Assembly (NCBI GenBank): GCA_045587485.1
Contig: JAZNCI010000044.1
Location: 1-64,000, forward strand
Direction: 5' to 3'
DNA length: 64,000 nucleotides
Origin: SIG440 sp045587485
GTDB lineage: Bacteria > Bacillota > Clostridia > Monoglobales > Monoglobaceae
Shown here: piece by piece, positions 42,123 to 50,892 of the stretch
Position numbering within the stretch: position 1 is the first letter of the stretch
Layout of the letters: each line of letters opens with the position of its first letter
Notes under the pieces: model-generated
What the model was told of the DNA's origin: nothing
The model's database searches: none
The model's input: only the letters and a program-made list of their open reading frames with translations
Translations under genes and position numbers: made by a program

Positions 42123-45056
42123 TTATCTTACAATTACGATTTCAGATACTCTGTCCTCGAAAATCTTGATAAATACTCTTACTTCATTTCCTTCCTCAAA
42201 TACCTCGATATCACCTGCTGTTACAACAGAAATATTGCCTGTTTTACGCTGTGAGTTATATTCATAAACGCTTGCACCTTCTGTTGAGTAGTTCTGAATT
42301 GTGCCGTTTACGCTTACGTTTACAGAATCTGCAAATTTCTTTGTTACACGGCCGTAAACAAGCATCAGGTCTGTACCAATTGTCTTTGTGAATTCTGTAC
42401 TCTTGGTATCACGGTCAAAAAGCAGTGTAATCTGGTCAACCTCGCCCTGAGCATTTGTGCTGTACTGGAAGATATCGCCCTGCTCAAGGCTTGCGCCGTC
42501 GCCCTTTACGAATACACTCTTGTCTGCCGAACGGAGTTCAACCTCTCGTGAATTTTCAAGACCATAAACGATGTCAATTGCATCATAGTCTTCATTTTGT
42601 GCCTCTGCAATTTCGTCAACAAGAACGATGGGTGATTTTGCCTCGGTAATACCTGTTGAGCTTGTTACGATAACAGCACCTGCAGTAAAGTCTTCCTGAA
42701 GGTCATAAACTATAATGTCATAAGGTGTGTTGTTCGAGAACATTGTATTATTTCTTACTGCATATTTTGTTGTGTCTGTGCCCGCATCTGCAGGAATATC
42801 AAACACTACGGTATTTGCTGTTACTCTCACATTGCCCAGCATACCTGATGCACTCTTATAAACCTGGTCGGCTGCAGCTAAGTTCTTTGTAAATACTCCC
42901 TTGTTTACTGCACCTGTTCCTGTTTTATCAACTGCAATATCAAGACCAGTGAGCTTGCCTGCTGAATTTACTTCATAGGTTATAAGCTGAGGCGATACAA
43001 CCCCATCCTTGCCAAACTGTGCCAATGCCTCGGTTGGTGTAAGACCATAGGTGTTGTTTACACGGATTTTTGCTGCACCGTCATAAATTTGAGTTTCGCC
43101 TTTTGCTGTGAAAATCTTGAACTGGATTGTTTCGTCGATTGTGCCTGTTATAGCAGCGTTTGTCAGATAACCATAAGCACCGCGGATTGCTGCACCTGTT
43201 GATGTTGCAGTCTGGTCTACTGCCGCAACATTACCCTCGACGTCAAGATAAAATCTTCCTTCATCTCTCAGGTTGATTTCATTGGGATAATTTGCCGCCT
43301 TTTTATAGATAGTGTCTGAATCGTTAATCTTGAATCCGTCGTTTGTTATCTGTGTTACACGCCCAAGAACGCTCTCGGTTGAAACATAAGCCTTGATGAG
43401 CTGTTTATCCTGACTGACTGTATATGAAATTACGTTCCATTCAGCCAAATCCCTTGGTTCAATTTCTACCCCGTTTCTTACAAGAGTATACATAATCTCT
43501 GTGTTTTCAGGGTCAAGAAGAAGCGAGCCGTTGTTATACTTGTCTGTTACTCTGCCGGTAACTGTTGAAACTGTTTCTACAACAAGGTTTGTAAAGTGAT
43601 TTACAAACACTATATCATATACATTGTTCACGTCTGTGTCAAGCAGAATCATATTTCCCGTTGTGGGTATAAGCTGTTCATTTGTCATAGTTGCAATATA
43701 CTTGCCGTTGTAAATATATACAGGCTCTGCAACAATGCTTGCTGTCTTTGCATTCTGGTCGTTGGTGTTTGCTCTCCAATAAGTTACTGTTTTGTTTTCC
43801 CCTGTCTCGCCTGTCACCGAAACAATGTCTTTTGCATTTATGGTCAGAACATTGTTTTTACTGTTTTGGGGTCTTACAAGAATTAATGTCTTTTCGTCGG
43901 ATGTTGAGTCAACTCTTGCATAATATACTACGTTGTAGCCAAGGTATTCCCTTGCCATTGTAGTTCCTTCGATAAAGGTGCTGTCGTTTATCATTATGCG
44001 GTCTTCGGCTGCTGTGCTGCCGCCTGTAAGAGTTGTTTCACTTGTGCCGGTAACCTGTCCGTATGCCTTTTCAACATTCAATCTGTCATAAAGCAATGTT
44101 TTGTCAACAACCTCATATACAACGTTGCTGCCAAAGCCTGTCTGTTCCATAAGGTTAACCGTAAGTGCATTAAATACAAGCTGAGCTATATCGCCTCTTT
44201 TTGCATTAGTGGCACCTGCGGCTGTTATTCCCTTAAGAAGCTGATTTTCAGACGCAACTGCCATATATCCGGCAGGATATCCGCCACGGTCGCCTGCCAC
44301 GGGTTCATAACCAAGTGCTCTTACAACAATTGTTACCGCTTCCTGAAGAAGCACGGGGTCGTCAGGACGGAATGTTCCTACATCATCGCCCACAACCATT
44401 CCCTGCTGCTCTGCAACATTGATTGCGCCGTTTGCCCAGTGATTTGAAACAACATCAGGAAATTTTGTTGGTGTGTTTGCACCGTTTGCAACATCCTCAA
44501 GACCTACCGAGTATACTGCAACCTTTGCCATTTCTGAACGCAAAATACTGTCGTTGGGGCGGAAGGCACCATCTTCGGCGTCACCTACCATAATGCCCAA
44601 CGCCCCGAGAACCTCGGCTGCTTCCTCGTACTTTGTTCCCTGAATATCGGGAGAAAGTGCAACTCTTCTGCTGCTGTATCTTGAGAGTGCAACATTTTCG
44701 CTGAGCTCACCATTCATCATTGCGTTGTTCTTTGTTTTGTTTTGTTCAACGATTGCCTCGCTGTTATCCATTGTCCGTGTTGCACGTGGCATTGTGTTCT
44801 GTCCGTCAGCAGTCTGTGCTGAGGTCTGTCCGTTTGTACTTTGTTGTTGTGTTTGTCCTTGTGCTGCATCACTGCCCGGTGTGCTGCCAGAAGTTTTACC
44901 GATGCCGCCTGCTGCAGCATTTCCTGCGGTCTGGTCAAGCATCTCGGCTGTTTCACCTGATGCAAAATGCATATCCGCATTTGCAGCAAAAACATTTATG
45001 CCCAATGTGAAAATCATTGTGAATACCACAAATAAGGCAATAAGTTTTTTTGACAT
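42123..45056 (-). CDS. Secreted SLH-domain cell-surface protein
   Basis: 977 residues. Signal peptide about 1-25 (LIALFVVFTMIFTLGINVFAA), a low-complexity Gly/Gln/Thr-rich linker (about 35-100), then three S-layer homology repeats (about 135-310), each with the AxxLGxxGIxxGDxxGxFRP-type core. The remaining 650 residues are repeated beta-rich modules of the kind seen in clostridial surface proteins. The SLH triplet anchors to pyruvylated secondary cell-wall polymer. Faces another SLH gene in divergent orientation. Function of the large C-terminal part is unknown. Confidence 0.9.
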   Translation of the reverse strand: MSKKLIALFVVFTMIFTLGINVFAANADMHFASGETAEMLDQTAGNAAAGGIGKTSGSTPGSDAAQGQTQQQSTNGQTSAQTADGQNTMPRATRTMDNSEAIVEQNKTKNNAMMNGELSENVALSRYSSRRVALSPDIQGTKYEEAAEVLGALGIMVGDAEDGAFRPNDSILRSEMAKVAVYSVGLEDVANGANTPTKFPDVVSNHWANGAINVAEQQGMVVGDDVGTFRPDDPVLLQEAVTIVVRALGYEPVAGDRGGYPAGYMAVASENQLLKGITAAGATNAKRGDIAQLVFNALTVNLMEQTGFGSNVVYEVVDKTLLYDRLNVEKAYGQVTGTSETTLTGGSTAAEDRIMINDSTFIEGTTMAREYLGYNVVYYARVDSTSDEKTLILVRPQNSKNNVLTINAKDIVSVTGETGENKTVTYWRANTNDQNAKTASIVAEPVYIYNGKYIATMTNEQLIPTTGNMILLDTDVNNVYDIVFVNHFTNLVVETVSTVTGRVTDKYNNGSLLLDPENTEIMYTLVRNGVEIEPRDLAEWNVISYTVSQDKQLIKAYVSTESVLGRVTQITNDGFKINDSDTIYKKAANYPNEINLRDEGRFYLDVEGNVAAVDQTATSTGAAIRGAYGYLTNAAITGTIDETIQFKIFTAKGETQIYDGAAKIRVNNTYGLTPTEALAQFGKDGVVSPQLITYEVNSAGKLTGLDIAVDKTGTGAVNKGVFTKNLAAADQVYKSASGMLGNVRVTANTVVFDIPADAGTDTTKYAVRNNTMFSNNTPYDIIVYDLQEDFTAGAVIVTSSTGITEAKSPIVLVDEIAEAQNEDYDAIDIVYGLENSREVELRSADKSVFVKGDGASLEQGDIFQYSTNAQGEVDQITLLFDRDTKSTEFTKTIGTDLMLVYGRVTKKFADSVNVSVNGTIQNYSTEGASVYEYNSQRKTGNISVVTAGDIEVFEEGNEVRVFIKIFEDRVSEIVIVR

Positions 45057-45220
45057 TTTTATTCCTCCTTATTAAAATTTGAAAATGTTTCGTGTTTATT
45101 GTGCGTCGATAAAAGGAATTTACAACACCAACTTTTTGGCTCAATTAGCAAATAATTACGGCATCTTAAATTTTTAATGCTTTTGTAACAATTATTTAAA
45201 AAAATTTTCCTTAAATATAG

Positions 45221-45249
45221 TTGAAATATATAAAAATGTATGATAGAAT
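45221..45249 (+). promoter_or_regulatory. Promoter of the second SLH gene
   Basis: TTGAAA (45221-45226), 17-bp spacer, TAGAAT (45244-45249), about 68 bp before the ATG. A weaker minus-strand candidate for the 977-residue SLH gene is TTGTTA/TAAGAT at 45163-45191. Confidence 0.65.
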
Positions 45250-45316
45250 AAAAATGTATTATACTATATGTTGTATAAATATTAATTTTTCATATACAAT
45301 AAAGGGGGAACAACCA

Positions 45317-47143
45317 ATGATTAACAAAAAAATACTGAGCATAATTCTTTGCACTGTTTTTCTGCTCTCCACGGTATCTGTATCCGCACTTACTTTTTCT
45401 GACGTAGAAAGCGACGCAACGATTGAATGGGCAAAGCCCTATATCAACGCCATGGCAGATGCGGGATACCTTAAAGGCTACGAAGACGGTACCTTTAAAC
45501 CCAAAAACACAATTTCAAAAACCGAAGCACTTATTCTTCTTGCAAGAATGATTGGTGTAAATGAAGATAGCTTTGCAGATTCACTTGAATATGCTGTCGA
45601 AGAGAATGCAAGCCTTCTCAACAAATTTTCAACAAACTACAAAAACGAGATTTCTTTTCTTCTTTATTCAGGCATATTAAAAGAATCCGAGCTTGATACA
45701 TATATCTCAGCAAAAAACAAGAACTCGGCTCTTTTAAGATACGAAGCTGCAATTCTTCTTACCAAGCTCCTTGGTGCCGAAGAAGAGGTTCAAAGCAATG
45801 CTTTCGTTTCATCGTCTTATGCCGACACTGTTGAAATTCCTGACTCTGCCCGTGCATATGTTGAATATGTCAAGGACGCAGGCATTATGCAGGGTATGGG
45901 CAATAACGCACAGGGCAAGCCCGAATTCTGGCCCAACACCGCAGTAACTCGTGCACAAATGGCAAAGATGCTTCACAGCCTTATTGATGTTCTTGATTTG
46001 TCGGTACAGACAGGCGTTGTTGTTTCGATTGACGAATTCAACGAAAATGTTACAATCACCATTGACGGCAACGATATAGTTAATTCAATCGAGAAAAACA
46101 CAAAAATAAAAATCAACGGCGAGGATGTTGCCCTTGATGATTTGAGCGCAGGTATGCATGTTAAAATCACTCACCTTGCAGGCAAGGTTAAAATGATTGA
46201 AAACAATGTAGCAATCGATGATGCCGTAATTTACGGTCTTGTTTCAGGCACAAAAGACTCTGGCGGAACAAAATCTGTTACTATAGCTGACGCAAATGAC
46301 AAGTCCATTGTTGAAACTTATGTTCTCAGCAATAATGCAAAGGTAAGGATTAATGGCGCAATCGATCTGTTCAGCAAGGTTAAAAACAATAACTATGTTG
46401 CACTGACAATAGTTGACGGCGAGGTTGAAACCCTTGAGGTTGTTGACAAAACCAGCACAGTCGGCGGCACACTTATTTCTGTTGATGCATCAGGCGAATA
46501 TACCATTCTCAACGTTAAGCCTTCAGCGTCCGGCGAAAATGTTAAATACGAAATCTCTGCCGATGGCGTTCAGGTTTCACGAAACAGCCTTGACAGCAAG
46601 CTTTCAGACCTGATGAACGGTGATACACTTTCATTAAGACTCACCTATGGCAAGGTTACAAAGATTTCTGCAAGCAGCAAAAACCACTCCTTCTCAGGTA
46701 ATATTTCCTATATCACTCACACAACATCAGGCACAGTGGTTGGTATTGAAAACAATAACAAGACAACAGAATACAAGGTTAACAAGGGAGTTAAGATTGT
46801 TATTGATTCAATCGAAGGAGGAACAGTCTTCGACCTTCGCCCCGGTTCAAATGTAAATGTTGGTCTTCAGAGCAACGAAATTATTTCGGTTGAAGCTGCG
46901 GGCACAGCTTTAAAATCACAGCTTACCGGCACAGTTAAGAGTGTCAACGTCACTTATGGTCTTATGATTGTTGAAGAAAATGGTACCGAATATAACGTAT
47001 TTATAAACGGCAACACCAAGATTATAGACAGTACAACTGGCAGAACTGTAGTACTTAAATCTGTAGAAAAAGGCAAGTCAGTTAATGTTACCGGTTCAAA
47101 CGCATCAGGCGTGCTTGAGGCAAGTGTTATCGTAATTCAGTAA
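45317..47143 (+). CDS. Secreted SLH-domain protein
   Basis: 608 residues from the ATG at 45317 behind AGGGGGAA. Signal peptide about 1-24 ending SVSA-LTF. Three SLH repeats: about 25-80 (FSDVESDATIEWAKPYINAMADAGYLKGYEDGTFKP), 95-150 (degenerate) and 165-230. The rest (about 235-608) is beta-rich, with repeated hydrophobic-charged alternation. Wall-anchored surface protein; function unknown. Confidence 0.9.
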   Translation: MINKKILSIILCTVFLLSTVSVSALTFSDVESDATIEWAKPYINAMADAGYLKGYEDGTFKPKNTISKTEALILLARMIGVNEDSFADSLEYAVEENASLLNKFSTNYKNEISFLLYSGILKESELDTYISAKNKNSALLRYEAAILLTKLLGAEEEVQSNAFVSSSYADTVEIPDSARAYVEYVKDAGIMQGMGNNAQGKPEFWPNTAVTRAQMAKMLHSLIDVLDLSVQTGVVVSIDEFNENVTITIDGNDIVNSIEKNTKIKINGEDVALDDLSAGMHVKITHLAGKVKMIENNVAIDDAVIYGLVSGTKDSGGTKSVTIADANDKSIVETYVLSNNAKVRINGAIDLFSKVKNNNYVALTIVDGEVETLEVVDKTSTVGGTLISVDASGEYTILNVKPSASGENVKYEISADGVQVSRNSLDSKLSDLMNGDTLSLRLTYGKVTKISASSKNHSFSGNISYITHTTSGTVVGIENNNKTTEYKVNKGVKIVIDSIEGGTVFDLRPGSNVNVGLQSNEIISVEAAGTALKSQLTGTVKSVNVTYGLMIVEENGTEYNVFINGNTKIIDSTTGRTVVLKSVEKGKSVNVTGSNASGVLEASVIVIQ

Positions 47144-47162
47144 CTAATATATCAAACATTAA

Positions 47163-47192
47163 ATGGCGGATGCATTTTGCATCTGCCATTTT
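47163..47192 (+). terminator. Terminator of the second SLH gene
   Basis: Stem ATGGCGGATGCA/TGCATCTGCCAT (one mismatch) followed by eight U residues, 20 bp after the stop. Confidence 0.88.
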
Positions 47193-47217
47193 TTTTATTT
47201 ATAAATTTAAAAAAATC

Positions 47218-47246
47218 TTGTAATTTATATTTATTTGTGCTAAACT
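47218..47246 (+). promoter_or_regulatory. Candidate promoter of the small RNA / PH gene
   Basis: TTGTAA (47218-47223), 17-bp spacer, TAAACT (47241-47246), ending 5 bp before the structured RNA. Confidence 0.55.
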
Positions 47247-47250
47247 ATAA

Positions 47251-47425
47251 GAGCAACGTTTCAAACTGAATAATTGGTTCTCGCGGAAGGTATGCTAAGG
47301 TAAAAACGTACCCTCTGATTTTATATCTCTTCTGCGGGAATATTTAGTTTGAAGCGTTGCAACTTAAAACTAGTCAGAGTTGTGCGTTTTTCGGTGTACA
47401 GCTCTGGCTGTACACTTTTTTATTT
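47251..47425 (+). ncRNA. Structured small RNA, possibly 6S-like
   Basis: A 20-bp helix closes 47253-47272 with 47341-47360 (GCAACG...CGTTGC, only G-U exceptions). After a 5-nt bulge (ATTGG) a second 12-bp helix pairs TTCTCGCGGAAG with CTTCTGCGGGAA around a roughly 40-nt apical region. A tail of about 35 nt ends in an intrinsic terminator: GTGTACAG/CTGTACAC (47394-47415) with six U. The rod shape with a bulge, own promoter and own terminator fits a 6S-type RNA, but the bulge is one-sided and I cannot confirm the family. A leader of the PH-domain gene is the alternative. Confidence 0.5.
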
Positions 47426-47439
47426 GGGAGAGATACAAA

Positions 47440-47805
47440 ATGTTAAACACAGGTTATATGGAATTTTTCTATAATGAAAATTTTTCCAAAACTAAAGACA
47501 TTGATTTTCTTAAATCATTTTTTACCGATGATGAAAAAATTCTTTTCTGCTTTTCGGGTTTGCGCGACCGACTTGCCTTTTTCACAACAAAACGGCTTGT
47601 ATTTATGTATTCCCCTGATAAGCTCTCTCGTCAGCTTGATTTCGTTCAATATAACAAAATTACTTCATACAACGTTGTCACCTCTGCTGAGTATACCAAC
47701 GTAAAGTTGGAACTTAATCTGCCTTATATTGGAATCATTGGCTTTAATTTCAGCAATATTGATACTTTGATGAAGTCTTTTGCATTTTTAAGCAAGGTTA
47801 TTTAG
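47440..47805 (+). CDS. Bacterial PH-domain protein
   Basis: 121 residues from the ATG at 47440 behind GGGAGAG. Matches the small bacterial pleckstrin-homology-like family (PF08000 type): ILFCFSGLRDRLAFFTTKRLVFMY (about 32-55), YNKITSYNV. Cytosolic, no membrane segment; molecular role unknown. It lies 15 bp after a terminator, so its expression may depend on read-through or on the RNA upstream. Confidence 0.8.
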   Translation: MLNTGYMEFFYNENFSKTKDIDFLKSFFTDDEKILFCFSGLRDRLAFFTTKRLVFMYSPDKLSRQLDFVQYNKITSYNVVTSAEYTNVKLELNLPYIGIIGFNFSNIDTLMKSFAFLSKVI

Positions 47806-47891
47806 AAAAAAATTACATATTTACGGGGTTGCGAATTTTGCAGTATTGTGATATAGTTATTATAATACTTACAATCAGGATGTGAATAAAA

Positions 47892-48752
47892 ATGTTTTTC
47901 TCCAATTATAACAAACCAGGCAAGGGTGTTAACAAGCGTGACCCCAATCAGCCCAGATTAACAACTTTTTTTGAAATATTACCCCGAAAACTCTGGGATC
48001 TTTGCAAGCTCAATTTGTTGTATATGATTGCAGCCATTCCATTTTTTATTGTTACAATGACTATTACAGGGATAATATCCTCAAGGATTACCACCTCTTT
48101 GTTTGAAGCACTTGGCGGCTCCTCTCTTGAGTCCGCTCTTGTATTTCTGGATTTGGCACTCAGAATAGTTCTTTCTTTACTTTTTACTGTTTTTTATGGT
48201 TTGGGTCCTGTTACCGCAGGAGCAACCTACATTGTCCGCAATTACGGCAGAGAAGAGCATTGCTGGCTTGTCAGCGATTTCTTCGAAAGGTTTAAGTCCA
48301 ATTTCAAGCAGAGCTTTTGTTTGTGGATAATTGACCTTGCCGCTCTTTATCTGCTGACTGTGGCTGTTGATTTTTATATGAATACAGGTATATACTTACT
48401 GTCATTTATTCTTATTGCTGCCGCTCTTGTATACACAATAATGCATCTGTATATTTATCAGATTATTATTACATTTGACCTATCTCTAAAGCATATAATG
48501 AAAAATTCTCTCATTTTTGCTTTTGCAAAGCTGCCCAAAAACTTTCTGTTGCTGACAATAACAGCTTTGTCACACATAGTTATTCCAATAACGGTTATAT
48601 TTATTACACAGTCTGCTGTTGCTGTGCTTGTGGTAATTTTGCTTGAACTCTGCATTTTACCATCTCTCACCAGTTTTGTAAATAACTTTTTTATTTATTC
48701 TGATATTGAAAAATATATCAATATAGCTCTCGAGTCAGAACATGCAAATTAA
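47892..48752 (+). CDS. YesL-like (DUF624) membrane protein
   Basis: 286 residues with about 5-6 membrane segments. An N-terminal soluble stretch of 35 residues precedes LCKLNLLYMIAAIPFFIVTMTI, the DUF624 opening; the FYGLGPVTAGATYIVRNY motif near residue 105 is also typical. In Bacillus YesL lies in a pectin/rhamnogalacturonan locus, but no such genes are next to it here. Function unknown. Confidence 0.8.
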   Translation: MFFSNYNKPGKGVNKRDPNQPRLTTFFEILPRKLWDLCKLNLLYMIAAIPFFIVTMTITGIISSRITTSLFEALGGSSLESALVFLDLALRIVLSLLFTVFYGLGPVTAGATYIVRNYGREEHCWLVSDFFERFKSNFKQSFCLWIIDLAALYLLTVAVDFYMNTGIYLLSFILIAAALVYTIMHLYIYQIIITFDLSLKHIMKNSLIFAFAKLPKNFLLLTITALSHIVIPITVIFITQSAVAVLVVILLELCILPSLTSFVNNFFIYSDIEKYINIALESEHAN

Positions 48753-48759
48753 AACAAGC

Positions 48760-48795
48760 AATGGGCTTTGGCAAAAAGTTTTGCCAAAGCCCATT
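48760..48795 (+). terminator. Terminator of the YesL-like gene
   Basis: Perfect 17-bp stem AATGGGCTTTGGCAAAA/TTTTGCCAAAGCCCATT with a 2-nt loop, followed by TTCATTTATT. Confidence 0.85.
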
Positions 48796-48886
48796 TTCAT
48801 TTATTCCTCAGGCATTTTCAAGTCTAATCTGCACAAAACTGAATATATTTTAACAAGGAGATAATTTATAAGAAAGGATTGACTTT

Positions 48887-49468
48887 ATGAAAATTTTTGT
48901 TATTTCAAAAAGGACGGGGCTGTTGTGTGTGATTGTGCTTATTCTCACTTTAAGCCTTGTATACATAGGACGTTATGATGCAGTAACTGTTTCAACTGCA
49001 AAACGTGATTTACCCATTTACTGCGTACAAAAGCCTGAGACCGAAAAAGTAATTTCCTTTTCATTTGACGCAGCCTGGGGAAATGAGGATACAGGTCAGC
49101 TTATTGAAATTATGGATAAGTACAATATAAAAACCACCTTTTTTGTGGTGGGCAGCTGGGTTGACAAATTCCCCGAATCTGTAAAACAGCTATCCGATGC
49201 GGGCCACGAGATTATGAACCACTCAAACAGCCACCCACATATGACCCAGATTTCAGTTGAAAAAATGAAAGAAGAGGCCAATAAGTGCGACGAAAAAATT
49301 AAAGCAATAACAGGTGTAAAACCGACCCTTTTCCGCGCCCCCTACGGCGATTACAATAACGATGTCGTCCAGGCAATGCGTGAAACCGGGCACTTCACCA
49401 TTCAATGGGATGTTGAAACACTGGCAACATTTGGAAACCCTTGGTTCACAAGGGCTTGGGCGATGTAA
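48887..49468 (+). pseudogene. Truncated PdaB-type polysaccharide deacetylase
   Basis: 193 residues, N-terminal signal-anchor (about 10-30) and NodB domain. Metal motifs present: SFDAAWGN (motif 1), HSNSHPH (motif 2), RAPYGDYN (motif 3). After QWDVETLA the frame ends in an unrelated ...GNPWFTRAWAM, so the distal part (family about 245-255 residues), including the catalytic LxH of motif 5, is missing. A terminator starts at the stop codon. Probably inactive; marks the edge of the accessory island. Confidence 0.75.
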
Positions 49469-49503
49469 AAAGCGGCTGATTTTTGATAAATCAGTCGCTT
49501 TTA
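49467..49503 (+). terminator. Terminator after the truncated deacetylase
   Basis: Stem AAAAGCGGCTGATTT/AAATCAGTCGCTTTT (one G-U) overlapping the stop codon, followed by TATTT. Confidence 0.85.
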
Positions 49504-49545
49504 TTTAGGCTCTAAACACCTTGCTTCTGCTTCCTTAAAAATCAC

Positions 49546-49659
49546 TTAGCTTTGTGCTTTGTACAGCCGGATTATTGGCTTTTTATGTTTTTTAATAAAT
49601 TCTTCAACACACATTCCTCCACGGTTAGTTCTGTTTGTGATGTTTTCTAATTCACCCAT
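49546..49659 (-). CDS. Small ORF, 37 residues, unknown
   Basis: MGELENITNRTNRGGMCVEE..., charged, no membrane segment. The ATG has a good GAGGTG site 7 nt upstream, which is better than chance for this spacer. It follows a 42-residue ORF by 23 bp on the same strand. Could be a remnant or a real microprotein; no family recognised. Confidence 0.4.
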   Translation of the reverse strand: MGELENITNRTNRGGMCVEEFIKKHKKPIIRLYKAQS

Positions 49660-49682
49660 TTATTACACCTCAATTTTTCAAT

Positions 49683-49811
49683 CTAGCATTCTCTTGTTTT
49701 TTTAGCAAATATAAAATCTTTCTTCTTTTCATCGTAATGTATATCAATTTTAGAAACATAATCTTTCCCTATAAAATCTAGATATTTTATCCAATCATTC
49801 ATTGATATCAT
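49683..49811 (-). CDS. Small ORF, 42 residues, unknown
   Basis: MISMNDWIKYLDFIGKDYVSK..., acidic/lysine-rich. No clear ribosome site. It looks like a fragment of a longer protein, possibly an immunity-type protein cut by the REP/transposase element beginning at 49823. Confidence 0.3.
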   Translation of the reverse strand: MISMNDWIKYLDFIGKDYVSKIDIHYDEKKKDFIFAKKTREC

Positions 49812-49822
49812 ATATAAATACT

Positions 49823-49860
49823 GCAAGACAAGGGGACGTGCAAGACAAGGGGACGGTTCT
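49823..49860. repeat. REP-type repeats, left side of the RAYT
   Basis: A 16-base unit GCAAGACAAGGGGACG occurs twice in tandem (49823-49838, 49840-49855). The segment 49841-49860 is the inverted match (19 of 20) of 50671-50690 on the other side of the transposase gene. Confidence 0.8.
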
Positions 49861-49866
49861 ATCGTC

Positions 49867-50616
49867 TTAGCGAATTTTTTCGACGACTCCCTTACTTATC
49901 CCCGTTAGCCTGCTTATCTGTCTTATGGATAATCCCTTTTGCCTTAATTTTTTTATAAATTTATCCCGTTGTTCTTGTGACAATTCCTGAAATTCCGTCG
50001 CGTTATTGCACTTTGAAACTTTTTTAATTATCTTTCTTGCATCACTATCATTTATTCTAAATTCCTTAGGGTCTATATCCAAGCAAATATCGTCATTCTT
50101 TTCAATATTAAAAGCTATAAACTCATCCCTTTTCATCATTGACAACGCAAAATCAAAATCGACAATTTCACTATCTTCATCTACATAATCATTATAGCTA
50201 CTAAATAGGTAATCGTCAATACTTTTAACAATCCCCGCCTTAACTGGATTTTGATGTATGTATCTAATCACCGTTAAAAAATACGAATCATCTTCAATAG
50301 GCTCACTTTTAAACCGATCTTGGAACAAATGACCCTTGCGATAATATTTCCAATTATACCAGTATACATAACTCCCTGCTATTCTTTTCATTATCAAGTC
50401 TAAATCTTCTTTTTCTACTTTAATCAATATGTGTATATGATTAGACATAAGGCAGTAAGCGAACACCTTGTATCCGCTTACTGCCTTATAATTTTCTAAT
50501 GTCTCAACAAATTTGAAGTAATCTTCATCATCCTCAAATATAACTTGTTGATTAATTCCTCGAAGCATTATATGGTATATTCCGCTATCGCTTTTTTGTC
50601 TTGGTAATCTTGGCAT
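49867..50616 (-). CDS. REP-associated tyrosine transposase (RAYT, Y1 family)
   Basis: 249 residues. Y1 transposase core: YHIMLRGINQQ, the HUH motif as NHIHILI (about 59-65), and the IRYIHQNPVKAGIV block with the catalytic-region Tyr (about 121-134). An extra C-terminal helix-turn-helix (SIRQISRLTGISKGVVEKI) is typical of the long Firmicutes RAYTs. Single-copy domesticated transposases of this family process the flanking REP palindromes. It is flanked here by inverted GGGGACGGTTCT repeats. Confidence 0.93.
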   Translation of the reverse strand: MPRLPRQKSDSGIYHIMLRGINQQVIFEDDEDYFKFVETLENYKAVSGYKVFAYCLMSNHIHILIKVEKEDLDLIMKRIAGSYVYWYNWKYYRKGHLFQDRFKSEPIEDDSYFLTVIRYIHQNPVKAGIVKSIDDYLFSSYNDYVDEDSEIVDFDFALSMMKRDEFIAFNIEKNDDICLDIDPKEFRINDSDARKIIKKVSKCNNATEFQELSQEQRDKFIKKLRQKGLSIRQISRLTGISKGVVEKIR

Positions 50617-50670
50617 ACCCTATCACCTCAACAAAATTATAGCATAATACACTTAGTTTGTCAAGACAAC

Positions 50671-50872
50671 AGAACCGTCCCCCTGTCTTGGGTCCCCCTG
50701 TCTTGGCGCGTCCCCAAATGGCTCTTTTGTAACAAAAACTGCCCCGTCCCCAAACTGTTCAAGGGGACGCAAAACACAAGGGGACGGAGATATCGTGACA
50801 TTGAACTATCACAATAGAACCGTCCCCCTGTGTTCGTTGAACTATCACAACAGAACCGTCCCCCTGTGTTCG
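50671..50872. repeat. REP cluster, right side of the RAYT
   Basis: AGAACCGTCCCCCTGT-type units at 50671-50690, 50816-50836 and 50852-50872, a shorter unit at 50691-50706, degenerate GTCCCC units near 50710 and 50745, and inverted AAGGGGACG units at 50761-50787. The last two AGAACC units are part of a 36-bp near-perfect tandem duplication (50801-50836 and 50837-50872). Confidence 0.85.
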
Positions 50873-50892
50873 TCTCCAAAAGGCTGTGACTT

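Noticed and set aside
47251..47360. Small SRP RNA because of the GCGGAAGG and AAGG segments
   Set aside because: The conserved apical GGAA-tetraloop hairpin and symmetric loop of SRP RNA are not formed; the GCGGAAG segment is paired in the long rod.
50671..50872. Possible CRISPR-like array
   Set aside because: Repeats are short, occur in both orientations, have irregular spacing and flank a RAYT gene; no cas genes are nearby. They are REP elements.
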